Below, one piece after another: positions 1-11,947 of a stretch of 64,000 bases of DNA (position 1 is its first letter; each line of letters starts with the position of its first letter). Source of the DNA: Zhengella sp041738295 (lineage in GTDB: Bacteria > Pseudomonadota > Alphaproteobacteria > Rhizobiales > Rhizobiaceae). The DNA is taken from NCBI GenBank assembly GCA_041738295.1, contig JBGSQC010000188.1:1-64000 (forward strand), given 5' to 3'. The notes below the pieces were generated by a model, which saw only the letters and a program-made list of their open reading frames with translations, was not told where the DNA came from and ran no database searches. A program made the translations under genes and the position numbers.

Positions 1-1
1 C

Positions 2-301
2 GGTGACGCGACCATCGGTGCAGGCGCCAACATCGGCGCCGGCACGATCACCTGCAATTATGATGGCTACAACAAGCACCTGACCCAGATCGGCAAGGGG
101 GCCTTCATCGGCTCCAATTCCGCCCTGGTGGCCCCGGTCACCGTTGGCGACAATGCCTATGTGGCCTCCGGCAGCGTCGTGACGGATGACGTGCCAGCCG
201 ATGCGGTCGCCTTCGCCAGGGCGCGCCAGTCCAACAAGCCTGGCCTCGCTGCTGCCTTGCGTGCCCGCTTTGCAGCCTTGAAGGCAGCCAAGGGCAAGTA
301 G
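2..301 (+). CDS. glmU: GlmU C-terminal fragment (glucosamine-1-phosphate acetyltransferase / UDP-GlcNAc pyrophosphorylase), 5' truncated by the window
   Basis: The last 99 codons of a gene that begins before the window, ending in TAG. The visible part is a left-handed beta-helix with hexapeptide rhythm (GAGANIGAGTITCNYDG near its start), which is the acetyltransferase half of bifunctional GlmU; the segment ANIGAGTITCNYDG and the later FIGSNSALVAPV are highly characteristic. In the family this half acetylates glucosamine-1-phosphate with acetyl-CoA and the missing N-terminal half adds UMP to make UDP-GlcNAc for peptidoglycan and LPS. It sits directly upstream of glmS, the enzyme that starts the same pathway, so glmU-glmS is a functional pair. 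Confidence 0.93.
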   Translation, partial: GDATIGAGANIGAGTITCNYDGYNKHLTQIGKGAFIGSNSALVAPVTVGDNAYVASGSVVTDDVPADAVAFARARQSNKPGLAAALRARFAALKAAKGK

Positions 302-372
302 TCCGGTCTTCAATTTTGCGTCCCGCTAACGGCCCTGAAAGACTTCCATGCTTTCATGGGTCAACGGCGTTT

Positions 373-413
373 GCTTGTGACACCAAGTGAAACCGAATGT
401 GATTGTCACAAGC
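373..413. promoter_or_regulatory. Perfect 10-bp inverted repeat with 21-nt spacer in the glmU-glmS gap
   Basis: GCTTGTGACA at 373-382 is the exact reverse complement of TGTCACAAGC at 404-413. The repeat lies 57 nt before the glmS start codon. As RNA it would form a stem-loop in the glmS leader; as DNA it could be a dimeric operator. No T-run follows, so it is not a standard terminator. Function is unknown. Confidence 0.5.
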
Positions 414-469
414 CGGGCGGGGCCTGCTACACGCGGGCCACTGGCGGGAACAAGGGAATCAGGCGCGAC

Positions 470-2293
470 ATGTGCGGAATTGTTGGAATTGTTGGCAATC
501 AGGCGGTTGCGCCGATGCTGGTGGACGCACTCAAGCGGCTGGAATATCGCGGCTATGACAGCGCCGGCGTTGCCACGCTGGAAAACGGCCATCTGGCCCG
601 CTGCCGCGCCGAAGGCAAACTCGTCAATCTCGAGAAACGCCTGAAAAGCGAGCGGCTCGACGGTCATATCGGCATCGGCCATACGCGCTGGGCGACCCAT
701 GGCGTGCCGAATGAAACCAATGCCCATCCGCATTTCTCCAACGGCGTGGCCATCGTCCACAATGGCATCATCGAGAATTTTGCCGAATTGCGCACTTCGC
801 TGCGCGCCGATGGCTATGAGTTCACCTCGCAGACCGACACCGAAGTGGTTGCCCATCTGGTGGCGCGCGAACTGGCCGGAGGGGCCAAGCCGGTTGATGC
901 CGCCTTCAATTCCCTCAAGCAGCTGCGCGGTGCCTTTGCGCTTGCCATCATGTTTGCCGGCGATGACGACTTGATCATTGGTGCGCGCAACGGTCCGCCG
1001 CTGGCTGTCGGCCATGGGGACGGCGAAATGTATCTGGGCTCCGATGCGATTGCGCTCGCCCCGTTTACCAACACCATTACCTATCTGGAGGATGGCGACT
1101 GGTGCGAGGTGCGCCGCGGTTCCATCGTGATCCGCGACATGACGGGGGCAGAGGTCAAGCGCAAGGCGCAGAAGTCCTCCAGCACGGCCTTCCTGATCGA
1201 GAAGGGCAACTACCGGCACTTCATGGAGAAGGAAATCCATGAGCAGCCGGAAGTCGTGTCACACACGCTGTCGCACTATTTCGACTTCTCAAATGGCGCG
1301 GCCAAGGCGCTGAATTCCGCCATCGACTTTGCCGCCATCGACCGGTTGGCGATTTCAGCCTGCGGTACCGCCTATTATGCCGGTGTCATCGGCAAGTACT
1401 GGTTCGAGCGCTATGCGCGCCTGCCGGTCGACATCGATGTGGCGTCGGAATTCCGCTACCGGGAAATGCCGTTGTCGGCCAAAGACGCCGCACTCTTCAT
1501 CACCCAGTCGGGCGAAACAGCCGATACTCTGGCCTCTTTGCGCTACTGCAAGGCAGCCGGCATGACGATCGGTGCCATCGTCAACGTGCGCGAATCGACG
1601 ATTGCGCGCGAAGCCGATGCCGTGTTCCCGACACTTGCCGGGCCGGAAATCGGCGTCGCCTCCACCAAGGCATTCACTTGCCAGCTGTCTGTTCTTGCAG
1701 CCCTTGCGGTGCGTGCTGCTTCCAAGCGCGGCACCATCACGCCGGAAGAGGAGTCTGAACTTGTTCGCCAGTTGTCGGAGGCGCCGCGCCTTGCCAATGA
1801 GGTGCTGAAGCTCGACCAGCAGATCCAGACCGTGGCGCGTGAACTGATCAATGTGAAACACGCGCTCTATCTCGGCCGCGACACCAATTTCCCGCTCGCC
1901 ATGGAAGGCGCGCTGAAGCTCAAGGAAATCTCCTATATCCATGCCGAGGGCTATGCGGCAGGCGAGCTGAAGCACGGACCGATCGCGCTCATCGACGAGG
2001 ACATGCCAGTCATCGTCATTGCGCCGCATGACCGCATCTTCGAAAAAACTGTCTCGAATATGCAGGAAGTGGCGGCGCGGGGCGGCAAGATCATCCTGAT
2101 CACCGACAAGAAGGGTGCAGCCGAGTGCACGACCGAGACGCTGGCAACCATCGTGCTGCCTGACGTGCCCGACATCATCACGCCGATCATCTATGCGCTG
2201 CCGATCCAGATGCTCGCCTATCACACGGCGGTGTTTATGGGCACCGATGTCGATCAGCCGCGCAATCTCGCGAAGTCCGTCACGGTCGAATGA
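470..2293 (+). CDS. glmS: Glutamine--fructose-6-phosphate aminotransferase (isomerizing)
   Basis: Makes glucosamine-6-phosphate from fructose-6-phosphate and glutamine, the entry step to UDP-GlcNAc. The 607-residue length is normal for the family. The start is set at the ATG that places Cys at residue 2 (MCGIVGIVG), because this cysteine becomes the N-terminal nucleophile of the class II glutamine amidotransferase domain; longer readings would bury it. HTRWATHG follows in the same domain. Two SIS sugar-isomerase domains fill the C-terminal half, with SACGTAYYAG near residue 300, the sugar-binding TQSGETADT, AEGYAAGELKHGPIALI and the conserved end LAKSVTVE. It follows glmU by 168 nt; a perfect inverted repeat lies in that gap. 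Confidence 0.98.
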   Translation: MCGIVGIVGNQAVAPMLVDALKRLEYRGYDSAGVATLENGHLARCRAEGKLVNLEKRLKSERLDGHIGIGHTRWATHGVPNETNAHPHFSNGVAIVHNGIIENFAELRTSLRADGYEFTSQTDTEVVAHLVARELAGGAKPVDAAFNSLKQLRGAFALAIMFAGDDDLIIGARNGPPLAVGHGDGEMYLGSDAIALAPFTNTITYLEDGDWCEVRRGSIVIRDMTGAEVKRKAQKSSSTAFLIEKGNYRHFMEKEIHEQPEVVSHTLSHYFDFSNGAAKALNSAIDFAAIDRLAISACGTAYYAGVIGKYWFERYARLPVDIDVASEFRYREMPLSAKDAALFITQSGETADTLASLRYCKAAGMTIGAIVNVRESTIAREADAVFPTLAGPEIGVASTKAFTCQLSVLAALAVRAASKRGTITPEEESELVRQLSEAPRLANEVLKLDQQIQTVARELINVKHALYLGRDTNFPLAMEGALKLKEISYIHAEGYAAGELKHGPIALIDEDMPVIVIAPHDRIFEKTVSNMQEVAARGGKIILITDKKGAAECTTETLATIVLPDVPDIITPIIYALPIQMLAYHTAVFMGTDVDQPRNLAKSVTVE

Positions 2294-2313
2294 CAGCCAA
2301 TAGGCCGAATTCC

Positions 2314-2340
2314 TGAAGGTCCGGCATCACCGGGCCTTCA
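2314..2340 (+). terminator. Stem-loop after glmS
   Basis: TGAAGGTCCGG, loop CATCA, CCGGGCCTTCA: an 11-bp stem with one G-U pair, 20 nt after the glmS stop. There is no clear T-run after it, so it may be a weak terminator or an mRNA 3' stabiliser. Confidence 0.5.
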
Positions 2341-2418
2341 ACACCCCTGTGATTTCCTGTTGCGGTGCATTATATGACCGGTCAACGAGACCGACAGCAC
2401 CGGGGCAGAATACAGACC

Positions 2419-3135
2419 ATGACGGAAACTCCACACAAGCGGGCAGGCGGGACACGCATCCGCACCTATTTCCTGACCGGCTTTGTTGTGCTGGCGCCGC
2501 TCGCCATCACCGCTTATCTCGCCTGGTCGTTTATCGGCTGGGTGGATGGCTGGGTGAAGCCCTATATCCCGATGAAATACAATCCGGATACCTATCTGCC
2601 ATTTCCGGTTCCGGGCTTCGGCCTGATCGTGGCGCTTGTCGGCATAACGCTCATCGGCTTCCTGACTGCCAATTTCATGGGCCGCGCCATCCTGCGCTAT
2701 GGCGAGCACCTGCTCGACCAGATGCCGCTGGTGCGCAACATCTACAAGGGCATCAAGCAGATCCTCGAAACGGTACTGTCCGACAAATCGTCTACCTTCA
2801 AGCAGGTAGGCCTTGTTGAATATCCGCGGAAGGGCCTGTGGGCGCTGGTCTTCATTGCCTCGCAAGCGCGCGGCGAAGTTGGCAATGTGCTCGGTGCGGA
2901 AACCGGCGACACCATGGCTGTGTTCCTGCCCACCACGCCAAACCCGACTTCCGGCTTTCTGCTGTTCGTGCCGAAAGAGGATGTCCACATTCTCGACATG
3001 ACTGTCGAAGAAGCCGCCAAGCTGGTCATTTCCGCGGGGCTGGTCACGCCGGATTACAAGGACAAGACGGCAGAGCTGGCGCGCAATAACGGGCTGGTTT
3101 CTTTGGCATCGCCCGGCGAGAAGACCGGCACCTGA
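2419..3135 (+). CDS. DUF502 family inner-membrane protein
   Basis: A 238-residue protein with the DUF502 layout: a basic N-terminus (TPHKRAGGTRIRT), a first membrane segment at about residues 15-40 (TGFVVLAPLAITAYLAWSF), a second at about 65-90 (FGLIVALVGITLIGFLTANF), then the conserved cytoplasmic part with MPLVRNIYKGIKQILETV and PRKGLWALVFI. The start is the ATG at MTETPHKR; a further 18 codons upstream are open but look non-coding. DUF502 has no firm biochemical role; this gene between glmS and recG is a usual neighbour in Hyphomicrobiales. It converges with recG, 12 nt apart. Confidence 0.88.
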   Translation: MTETPHKRAGGTRIRTYFLTGFVVLAPLAITAYLAWSFIGWVDGWVKPYIPMKYNPDTYLPFPVPGFGLIVALVGITLIGFLTANFMGRAILRYGEHLLDQMPLVRNIYKGIKQILETVLSDKSSTFKQVGLVEYPRKGLWALVFIASQARGEVGNVLGAETGDTMAVFLPTTPNPTSGFLLFVPKEDVHILDMTVEEAAKLVISAGLVTPDYKDKTAELARNNGLVSLASPGEKTGT

Positions 3136-3147
3136 CTGGACGGGCTT

Positions 3148-5250
3148 TCAGCCGGCCCGGAGCAGGCGCACCGCCTCATCACGCCCGAAGAGATAGAGCA
3201 GGACCCGAACTGCCCGGCCTCGCTCGCCTTCCAACTCGCTGTCACGTGCCAGCAATAGCCTGGCATCGGCGCGCGCCGTCGCCAACAGATCCCCGTGAAA
3301 TTCGATGCTCGCCACCTGGAAACCTGGCGTGCCGGACTGTCGGGTTCCAAGCAGTTCACCCTCGCCACGCAGTTTCAGGTCTTCCTCGGCGATGACAAAG
3401 CCATCGTCAGTTTCGCGCATGACTTCGAGGCGCTTGTGCGCCGTTTCACCGAGCGGCCCCTTGTAAAGCAGCACGCAGTTTGACGCTTCAGAACCGCGCC
3501 CGACACGCCCGCGCAACTGGTGAAGCTGGGCAAGGCCGAAATTTTCGGCATGCTCGATCACCATGACGGTTGCATCCGGCACATCGACGCCCACTTCGAT
3601 GACGGTTGTCGCCACCAACAGCCGCGTTCGCCCCTCCTTGAAGGCAGCCATGGCGGCGTCCTTTTCCGCCCCGCTCATGCGCCCGTGGACAAGGCCAAGC
3701 CTGTCTCCAAATACCGGAAAAAGGCTGTCGAAGCGCTCTGACGCCGACATCAGGTCCACTTCCTCGCTGTCTTCCACCAACGGGCAGATCCAGTAGACCT
3801 TCTTGCCGTCCGCGACCGCTGCCTGCATGCGCGATACCAACTCACCAAGACGTTCGAGCGGAAGCGTGACGGTGCGGATCGGCTGGCGGCCGGCAGGCTT
3901 GCCGGTGAGCCGCGAGACATCCATGTCACCGAAGGCCGACAGGACCAGCGTGCGCGGGATCGGCGTCGCTGTCATCACCAGCATGTCCGGGGCCAGCCCC
4001 TTGGCGGTCATCGCAAGGCGCTGGTGCACACCGAATCGGTGCTGTTCGTCGATCACTGCAAGGCCAAGATCATGGAAGGTGACGCCTTCCTGAAACAATG
4101 CATGCGTGCCGATGGCGATGTGGACCGAACCGTCGGCCAAACCGGCAAGGATGGCCGCGCGCTCGCGGCCTTTCTCGCGCCCCGTCAAGATGGCGGCTGT
4201 CAGCCCTGCGGCTGCGGCCAGCGGTGCGATGGTGGCAAAATGCTGGCGTGCCAGGATTTCGGTCGGGGCCAGCAGCGCCGACTGTGCGCCTGATTCGGCG
4301 GCTTGCGCCATGGCGGCCAGCGCCACCACAGTTTTTCCGGAACCGACATCGCCCTGCAGCAGGCGCAGCATCCGGTTGGGCTTTGCGAGGTCGCCGGAAA
4401 TTTCGCCGATTGCCACTTCCTGCGCTTCCGTCAGCGTGAAGGGCAGGGCGGCGCGGATCCGTGCCTGCATGTCTCCGGTTCCCGGCAAGGGGCGGCCCGA
4501 CAGGCGATGCGTCTTGGCACGCACAAGGGCGAGCGCCACTTGCCCTGCAAGGAATTCATCATAGGCGAGCCTGCGGCGCGCAATGCTGTCCGGCGACACA
4601 TCGAGTGCATCGCGCGGATCATGGAGCCGCTTCAGCGCTTCGCCAAAGGATGGAAAGGAATGGCGGCGCATCACGTCCGCATCTTGCCATTCCGGCAGAT
4701 CCGGCAGGCGGGCAAGCGCGCCATCGGCGGCCTTGCGCACCATGCGTCCAGACAGGCCGGCCGTCAGCGGATAGACAGGCTCCACCTCCGGCAGCACTTC
4801 GCCGGGGCGCGCAACATGATCGGGGTGGACCATGGCCGGTCTGCCGTTGAACCATTCCACCTTGCCCGACACCGTCACGGTTTCGCCTTCGGGCAGCAGT
4901 TTTTCCAGCCATTGCGCCTTGGCATGAAAAAATGTCAGCGCGATTTCGCCGGTCTCGTCATGAGCAAAGACCCGGTATGGCACGTTGTTGCGCCCGCGCG
5001 GCGGCGGCTGGTGGCGATCCACGCGCACTTCCAGTGTGACGATGGCGCCTTCCGGCGACAAGGCAATTCCGGGCCGGTTGCGCCGGTCGATCACCGAATG
5101 CGGCAGCGTGAACAACAGGTCGCCGATGCGCACCTCGCGCCCCGTCACGTCAGACGGCACGATGCGCGCCAGCAGCGCGGCAATCTTCGGGCCGATGCCG
5201 TCAACAACGGTCACGGGCGCAAACAGCGGATCTAGGAGCGATGGTCTCAT
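3148..5250 (-). CDS. recG: ATP-dependent DNA helicase RecG
   Basis: Branch-migration helicase that remodels stalled forks and Holliday junctions. Its 700 residues match the family. The N-terminal wedge/OB domain occupies about residues 1-250; Walker A is GDVGSGKT at about 300-307; the helicase DEQH box reads IDEQHRFGVHQR; motif III is TATPIPRTL; motif VI is QLRGRVGRGSE; the C-terminal tail has LKLRGEGELLGTRQSG. It is transcribed against both neighbours and starts 88 nt from sdhE, so the short gap must hold divergent promoters. The Shine-Dalgarno before the ATG is weak. Confidence 0.98.
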   Translation of the reverse strand: MRPSLLDPLFAPVTVVDGIGPKIAALLARIVPSDVTGREVRIGDLLFTLPHSVIDRRNRPGIALSPEGAIVTLEVRVDRHQPPPRGRNNVPYRVFAHDETGEIALTFFHAKAQWLEKLLPEGETVTVSGKVEWFNGRPAMVHPDHVARPGEVLPEVEPVYPLTAGLSGRMVRKAADGALARLPDLPEWQDADVMRRHSFPSFGEALKRLHDPRDALDVSPDSIARRRLAYDEFLAGQVALALVRAKTHRLSGRPLPGTGDMQARIRAALPFTLTEAQEVAIGEISGDLAKPNRMLRLLQGDVGSGKTVVALAAMAQAAESGAQSALLAPTEILARQHFATIAPLAAAAGLTAAILTGREKGRERAAILAGLADGSVHIAIGTHALFQEGVTFHDLGLAVIDEQHRFGVHQRLAMTAKGLAPDMLVMTATPIPRTLVLSAFGDMDVSRLTGKPAGRQPIRTVTLPLERLGELVSRMQAAVADGKKVYWICPLVEDSEEVDLMSASERFDSLFPVFGDRLGLVHGRMSGAEKDAAMAAFKEGRTRLLVATTVIEVGVDVPDATVMVIEHAENFGLAQLHQLRGRVGRGSEASNCVLLYKGPLGETAHKRLEVMRETDDGFVIAEEDLKLRGEGELLGTRQSGTPGFQVASIEFHGDLLATARADARLLLARDSELEGERGRAVRVLLYLFGRDEAVRLLRAG

Positions 5251-5338
5251 TGACGCAAACTTAGCGACTGCGCGGCGCGCGGCATAGGCTGACAGGTCGG
5301 CTTTTCCCCTCTATATGCAGGGCAACCAGACGGAAGAC

Positions 5339-5632
5339 ATGACAATGACCGGAACCACCGAGACCTCAGCCGACCTCGACCCGCGCCGCCGCAGGATGCT
5401 GTTTCGTGCCTGGCATCGTGGCATGCGCGAGATGGACCTGATCCTCGGTTCCTTTACCGATGCCCATCTGCGGGCCATGCCGGACGGTGAACTGGGTGCG
5501 CTGGAAAGCCTGATGGACGAGGATGACCGCGATCTCTTCAAGTGGATCATGGGAGAAATTCCAGTGCCGCAGGAAAAGGACACCGCCATGTACCGCCGCC
5601 TGCTCGCCCACCGCGATTCCATGAGTTTTTGA
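5339..5632 (+). CDS. sdhE: FAD assembly factor SdhE (succinate dehydrogenase assembly factor 2, DUF339)
   Basis: A small (97-residue) helical protein with the family signature RGMREMD (the conserved RGxxE that contacts the flavoprotein) at about residues 25-31, followed by LDEDDRDLFKWI-type residues (MDEDDRDLFKWIMG). In the family it helps attach FAD covalently to the SdhA/FrdA flavoprotein in the cytoplasm. The start is the ATG after GGAAG; an ATG eight codons upstream and one two codons downstream are possible. It lies 9 nt before mfd and is probably cotranscribed; this recG/sdhE/mfd order recurs in alphaproteobacteria. Confidence 0.92.
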   Translation: MTMTGTTETSADLDPRRRRMLFRAWHRGMREMDLILGSFTDAHLRAMPDGELGALESLMDEDDRDLFKWIMGEIPVPQEKDTAMYRRLLAHRDSMSF

Positions 5633-5641
5633 GCCGATGGC

Positions 5642-9136
<3,495 letters not shown>

Positions 9137-9218
9137 TCACAGTCTGTTCGCTTGACTTGGCGCTTGCGGGCAATAGCCTGAGAGCTTCGGCCGGATTGAA
9201 ACCGGCCAAGGAGAAGAA

Positions 9219-10403
9219 ATGGACCTGAACGGGGGCTTGATCGACGCCATTGCTGCGCGCGCAGGCGATATCGCCGAGTGGCGGCGTGACCTGCACCGCA
9301 ATCCGGAACTGCTTTACGATGTTCATCGCACCGCTGGTTTCGTGGCCGACAAGCTGCGCGCGTTTGGCGTGGATGAAGTGGTCACCGGCATCGGCCGAAC
9401 CGGCGTTGTCGGAATCATCCGGGGCAAGGGCGGCCACAATGGCGAGGTCATTGGTCTGCGCGCTGACATGGATGCGTTGCCGATCACGGAGGCAACCGGC
9501 AAGCCCTGGTCCTCGACAACGCCCGGCAAGATGCATGCCTGCGGCCATGATGGCCATACCGCCATGCTGCTCGGCGCCGCGCGCCATCTGGCCGAAACCC
9601 GAAACTTTGCCGGCACAGTCGCGCTGATCTTCCAGCCCGCCGAGGAAGGCGGAGCAGGGGGCAAGGCCATGGTGGATGACGGCATGATGGAGCGCTTCGG
9701 TATTACCCGCGTTTTCGGAATGCACAACATGCCGGGGCTCCCTGTTGGCCAATTCGCCATGCGTCCGGGCCCGATCATGGCGGCGGCAGACCATTTCTCG
9801 ATCACCGTGGAAGGCGTCGGCGGGCACGCCGCCATGCCGCACAAATGCGTCGATCCGGCGGTCGTTGCCGCCCATCTCATCACCAGCCTGCAGGCAATCG
9901 TCGCACGCAATGTCGATCCGGTGGAAAGCGCCGTGCTCTCGATCACCTCGATGCAATCCAGTTCAGACGCCTACAATGTCATTGCCCAGCGCGTGGAGTT
10001 GAAGGGCACGGTGCGCACCTTGTCAAACGACGTGCGCGCACAGGTGCGCGAGCGCATGGACCGCGTTCTGGAGCATCTGCCTGCTGCCTTTGGAGCAACC
10101 GCTACCATGAACTTCCGGCCGGGATACCCGGTTACGGTCAATCACGTGGCCGAGACCGCCATCGCCATTTCAGTGGCGCAGGAATTGGCAGGCGAGGCGG
10201 GTGTCGATCCGGCCTGCGCGCCGCTGATGGGGGCGGAGGACTTTTCATTCATGCTGGAAGCGCGACCCGGTGCCTTCATCTTCTCCGGCAATGGCGACAG
10301 CGCCGGGCTTCACCATCCGGCCTATGATTTCAACGATGAGGCGATTGCCCACGGCGCATCCTACTGGGTGCGGCTTGCCGAACGATTGATGCCGGTAGTC
10401 TGA
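9219..10403 (+). CDS. M20 family metal-dependent amidohydrolase (hippurate hydrolase/IAA-amino acid hydrolase type)
   Basis: A 394-residue M20D-type hydrolase. The dinuclear metal site is visible: Cys108 and His110 in HACGHDGHTAMLL, the Glu pair in FQPAEEGGAGG (Glu142-143), His169 in GMHNMPGLP, and a C-terminal GAEDFSFML. The dimerisation lid domain lies at about residues 185-300. Members cleave N-acyl amino acids, and the true substrate cannot be read from sequence. A good Shine-Dalgarno (AAGGAGAAGAA) decides the start; a 6-bp GC hairpin (GGCCGG/CCGGCC, 9189-9207) ends just before it and could affect ribosome access. It is 82 nt after mfd and may have its own promoter. Confidence 0.92.
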   Translation: MDLNGGLIDAIAARAGDIAEWRRDLHRNPELLYDVHRTAGFVADKLRAFGVDEVVTGIGRTGVVGIIRGKGGHNGEVIGLRADMDALPITEATGKPWSSTTPGKMHACGHDGHTAMLLGAARHLAETRNFAGTVALIFQPAEEGGAGGKAMVDDGMMERFGITRVFGMHNMPGLPVGQFAMRPGPIMAAADHFSITVEGVGGHAAMPHKCVDPAVVAAHLITSLQAIVARNVDPVESAVLSITSMQSSSDAYNVIAQRVELKGTVRTLSNDVRAQVRERMDRVLEHLPAAFGATATMNFRPGYPVTVNHVAETAIAISVAQELAGEAGVDPACAPLMGAEDFSFMLEARPGAFIFSGNGDSAGLHHPAYDFNDEAIAHGASYWVRLAERLMPVV

Positions 10404-10409
10404 AGCCGT

Positions 10410-10760
10410 TCAGCGCGCTTTGACAAAGCCCGAGGCAGCAACCAGCACCCAGGCGAGGATGAGGCTGGAACCCCCCAGCGGAGCCGCCATCGGGAACAGC
10501 CGCATTCCAGCAAGTTCGCGTATCACGAGGTCTCCGCAGAAGAGCACGAGGCCGAGCACCATCACCCAAGCGCCGAGAAAGCGAAGCCGGGACGGTGAAA
10601 GCGCCGCCAGCGAAAGCAGGGCGGGCGCATGGAAGAGCAGCATTTGAGAGGCGGTTTGCAGGTTTCCGCCGCCCAGATGCGCCGCATAGGCACCAAGGCC
10701 GACGCCGGATGCCCCGGCAAGGCCTGCGATGATGATGAAAAGCTGGGTGGTTCGAAGCAT
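10410..10760 (-). CDS. DUF423 family small membrane protein (YgdD-like)
   Basis: A 116-residue protein with four predicted membrane segments: FIIIAGLAGASGVGLGAYAA, the region around LLFHAPALLSLAAL, LGAWVMVLGLVLFCGDL, and LGGSSLILAWVLVAASG near the end. The G-A-HxL pattern (GAYAAHLGG) and FCGDL are typical of DUF423. No biochemical function is established. It is convergent with the M20 hydrolase (6 nt between stops) and divergent from the zinc-ribbon gene, sharing an 81-nt gap that contains a strong palindrome. Confidence 0.9.
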   Translation of the reverse strand: MLRTTQLFIIIAGLAGASGVGLGAYAAHLGGGNLQTASQMLLFHAPALLSLAALSPSRLRFLGAWVMVLGLVLFCGDLVIRELAGMRLFPMAAPLGGSSLILAWVLVAASGFVKAR

Positions 10761-10792
10761 TCAGCCTTGGTCCCTTGTCACTCTGTTGCGCG

Positions 10793-10823
10793 CTGGTGCG
10801 AAAGATTGCAATCTTTGCGCCAG
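10793..10823. promoter_or_regulatory. Palindromic operator-like site between divergent genes
   Basis: The core AAAGATTGCAATCTTT (10801-10816) is a perfect 16-bp palindrome. It is flanked by arms CTGGTGC (10793-10799) and GCGCCAG (10817-10823), which pair except for one T-G and one extra G. It fills the middle of the 81-nt region between a DUF423 gene (minus) and a zinc-ribbon gene (plus), where a dimeric regulator could control both. Confidence 0.5.
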
Positions 10824-10841
10824 TCTGTTTGTCTTGGCCCC

Positions 10842-11297
10842 ATGACCAGTGATGCACAAGAGGCTGGCGGAAAGCCGCGCGATCATTTTTGCCCCGGATG
10901 CGGCAAGCAACTTCGCTATGGCCCTCGAAACCCTTGGTACTTCTGCGGAAACTGCATCGCAACCGCGACCGATGCGCGCGGACATCCGATCAGCTTCATC
11001 GGCATGGGTGCCGAATGGTGCTATAGCGACGGCCACGGACCTGATGCCCATGACAGCAAGGCGACCGCTATCCTTTGCCTGATTTCAGGAAGGCCGGTCA
11101 TCGTGCACGAAGCGCGGCAGGGCGGTCAGGTTGCGGAACCAGTCTATCTGCCGCATCTGCCGAGCCACAGGCCAGCATCGGCCAATCCGATTGATCAGGC
11201 GCGCGCTGCCAAAACGGTTGACCTCACGGACGCCGGCACTCTGGACAGGGTGGTGGCCGAGCGGCTGGTCACGCCGGGGCGCAAGGTCCGGTACTGA
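10842..11297 (+). CDS. Hypothetical protein with N-terminal zinc ribbon
   Basis: A 151-residue protein I do not recognise as a named family. An N-terminal zinc ribbon is clear: CPGCG at about residues 17-21 and CGNC at about 36-39. After it come further Cys/His residues (GAEWCYSDGHGPDAHD), a short hydrophobic strand (ATAILCLISGRPVIVHE) and a polar tail. The start is the ATG at MTSDAQEAGG just after the palindrome at 10793-10823; open sequence further upstream overlaps that palindrome and the divergent gene and is unlikely to be coding. It could bind zinc or nucleic acid, but no function can be assigned. Confidence 0.65.
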   Translation: MTSDAQEAGGKPRDHFCPGCGKQLRYGPRNPWYFCGNCIATATDARGHPISFIGMGAEWCYSDGHGPDAHDSKATAILCLISGRPVIVHEARQGGQVAEPVYLPHLPSHRPASANPIDQARAAKTVDLTDAGTLDRVVAERLVTPGRKVRY

Positions 11298-11444
11298 AAG
11301 CCACAATCCAGAAGGGCGCTGACCAGCAGGGCGCGGATGCGCCACTGAGACTTCCGCCAATGCTCCGCAATGCCGTGCAATCCGGCCCGTATATGCTTGC
11401 TGTGCCGGGCGAACCCCTGGCCGCTGTTGCATTCCCCGGTGGTG

Positions 11445-11480
11445 ATACCCATATACGATAAGTTGCTCGATATACCCATA
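11445..11480. repeat. Direct repeat ATACCCATA in an AT-rich promoter patch
   Basis: ATACCCATA occurs at 11445-11453 and again at 11472-11480, 27 nt apart start to start, in a patch that is clearly more AT-rich than its surroundings. It lies 66 nt before the start of the hydrophilic 133-residue protein. It may be a tandem activator site or simply a promoter-rich stretch. Confidence 0.4.
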
Positions 11481-11545
11481 GTATCAATCAAGAGTAGCTT
11501 TAGTCGTGCAACGCAAACCCACTTACCAAACGGGAGTATCTCATC

Positions 11546-11947
11546 ATGACAGCAGGACAAGCCAGCGGAACTGGTGCAATGACTGAGCTTGACGACGATA
11601 AGGTTCGCAAGAACGACATCCTCAGCAATCGTGACAAGGCCCAAAGATTGCCGGGTCAGGGATTGGATGGAAAAGGGATTCAGGTCGACGAGTACAAGGA
11701 CAATCCGGCCAATCACCGGCCATCCGGCGATGATCATGAGCAGCCCCACAGCAAGCCCGCCGCCGAAGAATTGGACAAGCAGTCTTCTGAGGAAGCGAAT
11801 TCCGCAGAGTCCGACGATGCGGGTCAGCATGACCGGCCTGGTTTTGATCTTGGCGGGTCGTCAGGCAAGACCCATGGAGGCAAAGGCCTCGGACTTGGAG
11901 AAGATGCAAAAGAGGAAGGCCGGGAAGAGTGGCGATTGCCCAGGTAG
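11546..11947 (+). CDS. Very hydrophilic, probably disordered 133-residue protein
   Basis: No family is recognised. The protein is almost wholly polar and charged (many Asp, Glu, Lys, Gly, Ser), has no membrane segment and no cysteine, and contains glycine-rich stretches (GGSSGKTHGGKGLGLGED). That composition suggests an intrinsically disordered, hydrophilin-like protein, sometimes stress-related, but that is inference from composition only. Support for a real gene: GGGAG lies 9 nt before the ATG, the frame is open from a clear promoter-like AT-rich patch, and no better frame exists here. An alternative overlapping frame (11589-12029) has a less protein-like composition. Confidence 0.55.
   Translation: MTAGQASGTGAMTELDDDKVRKNDILSNRDKAQRLPGQGLDGKGIQVDEYKDNPANHRPSGDDHEQPHSKPAAEELDKQSSEEANSAESDDAGQHDRPGFDLGGSSGKTHGGKGLGLGEDAKEEGREEWRLPR

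Noticed and set aside
470..2293. glmS-type ribozyme in the glmS leader
   Set aside because: No ribozyme core could be made out in the leader by eye; glmS ribozymes are a Gram-positive feature and the leader here is only a simple inverted repeat.
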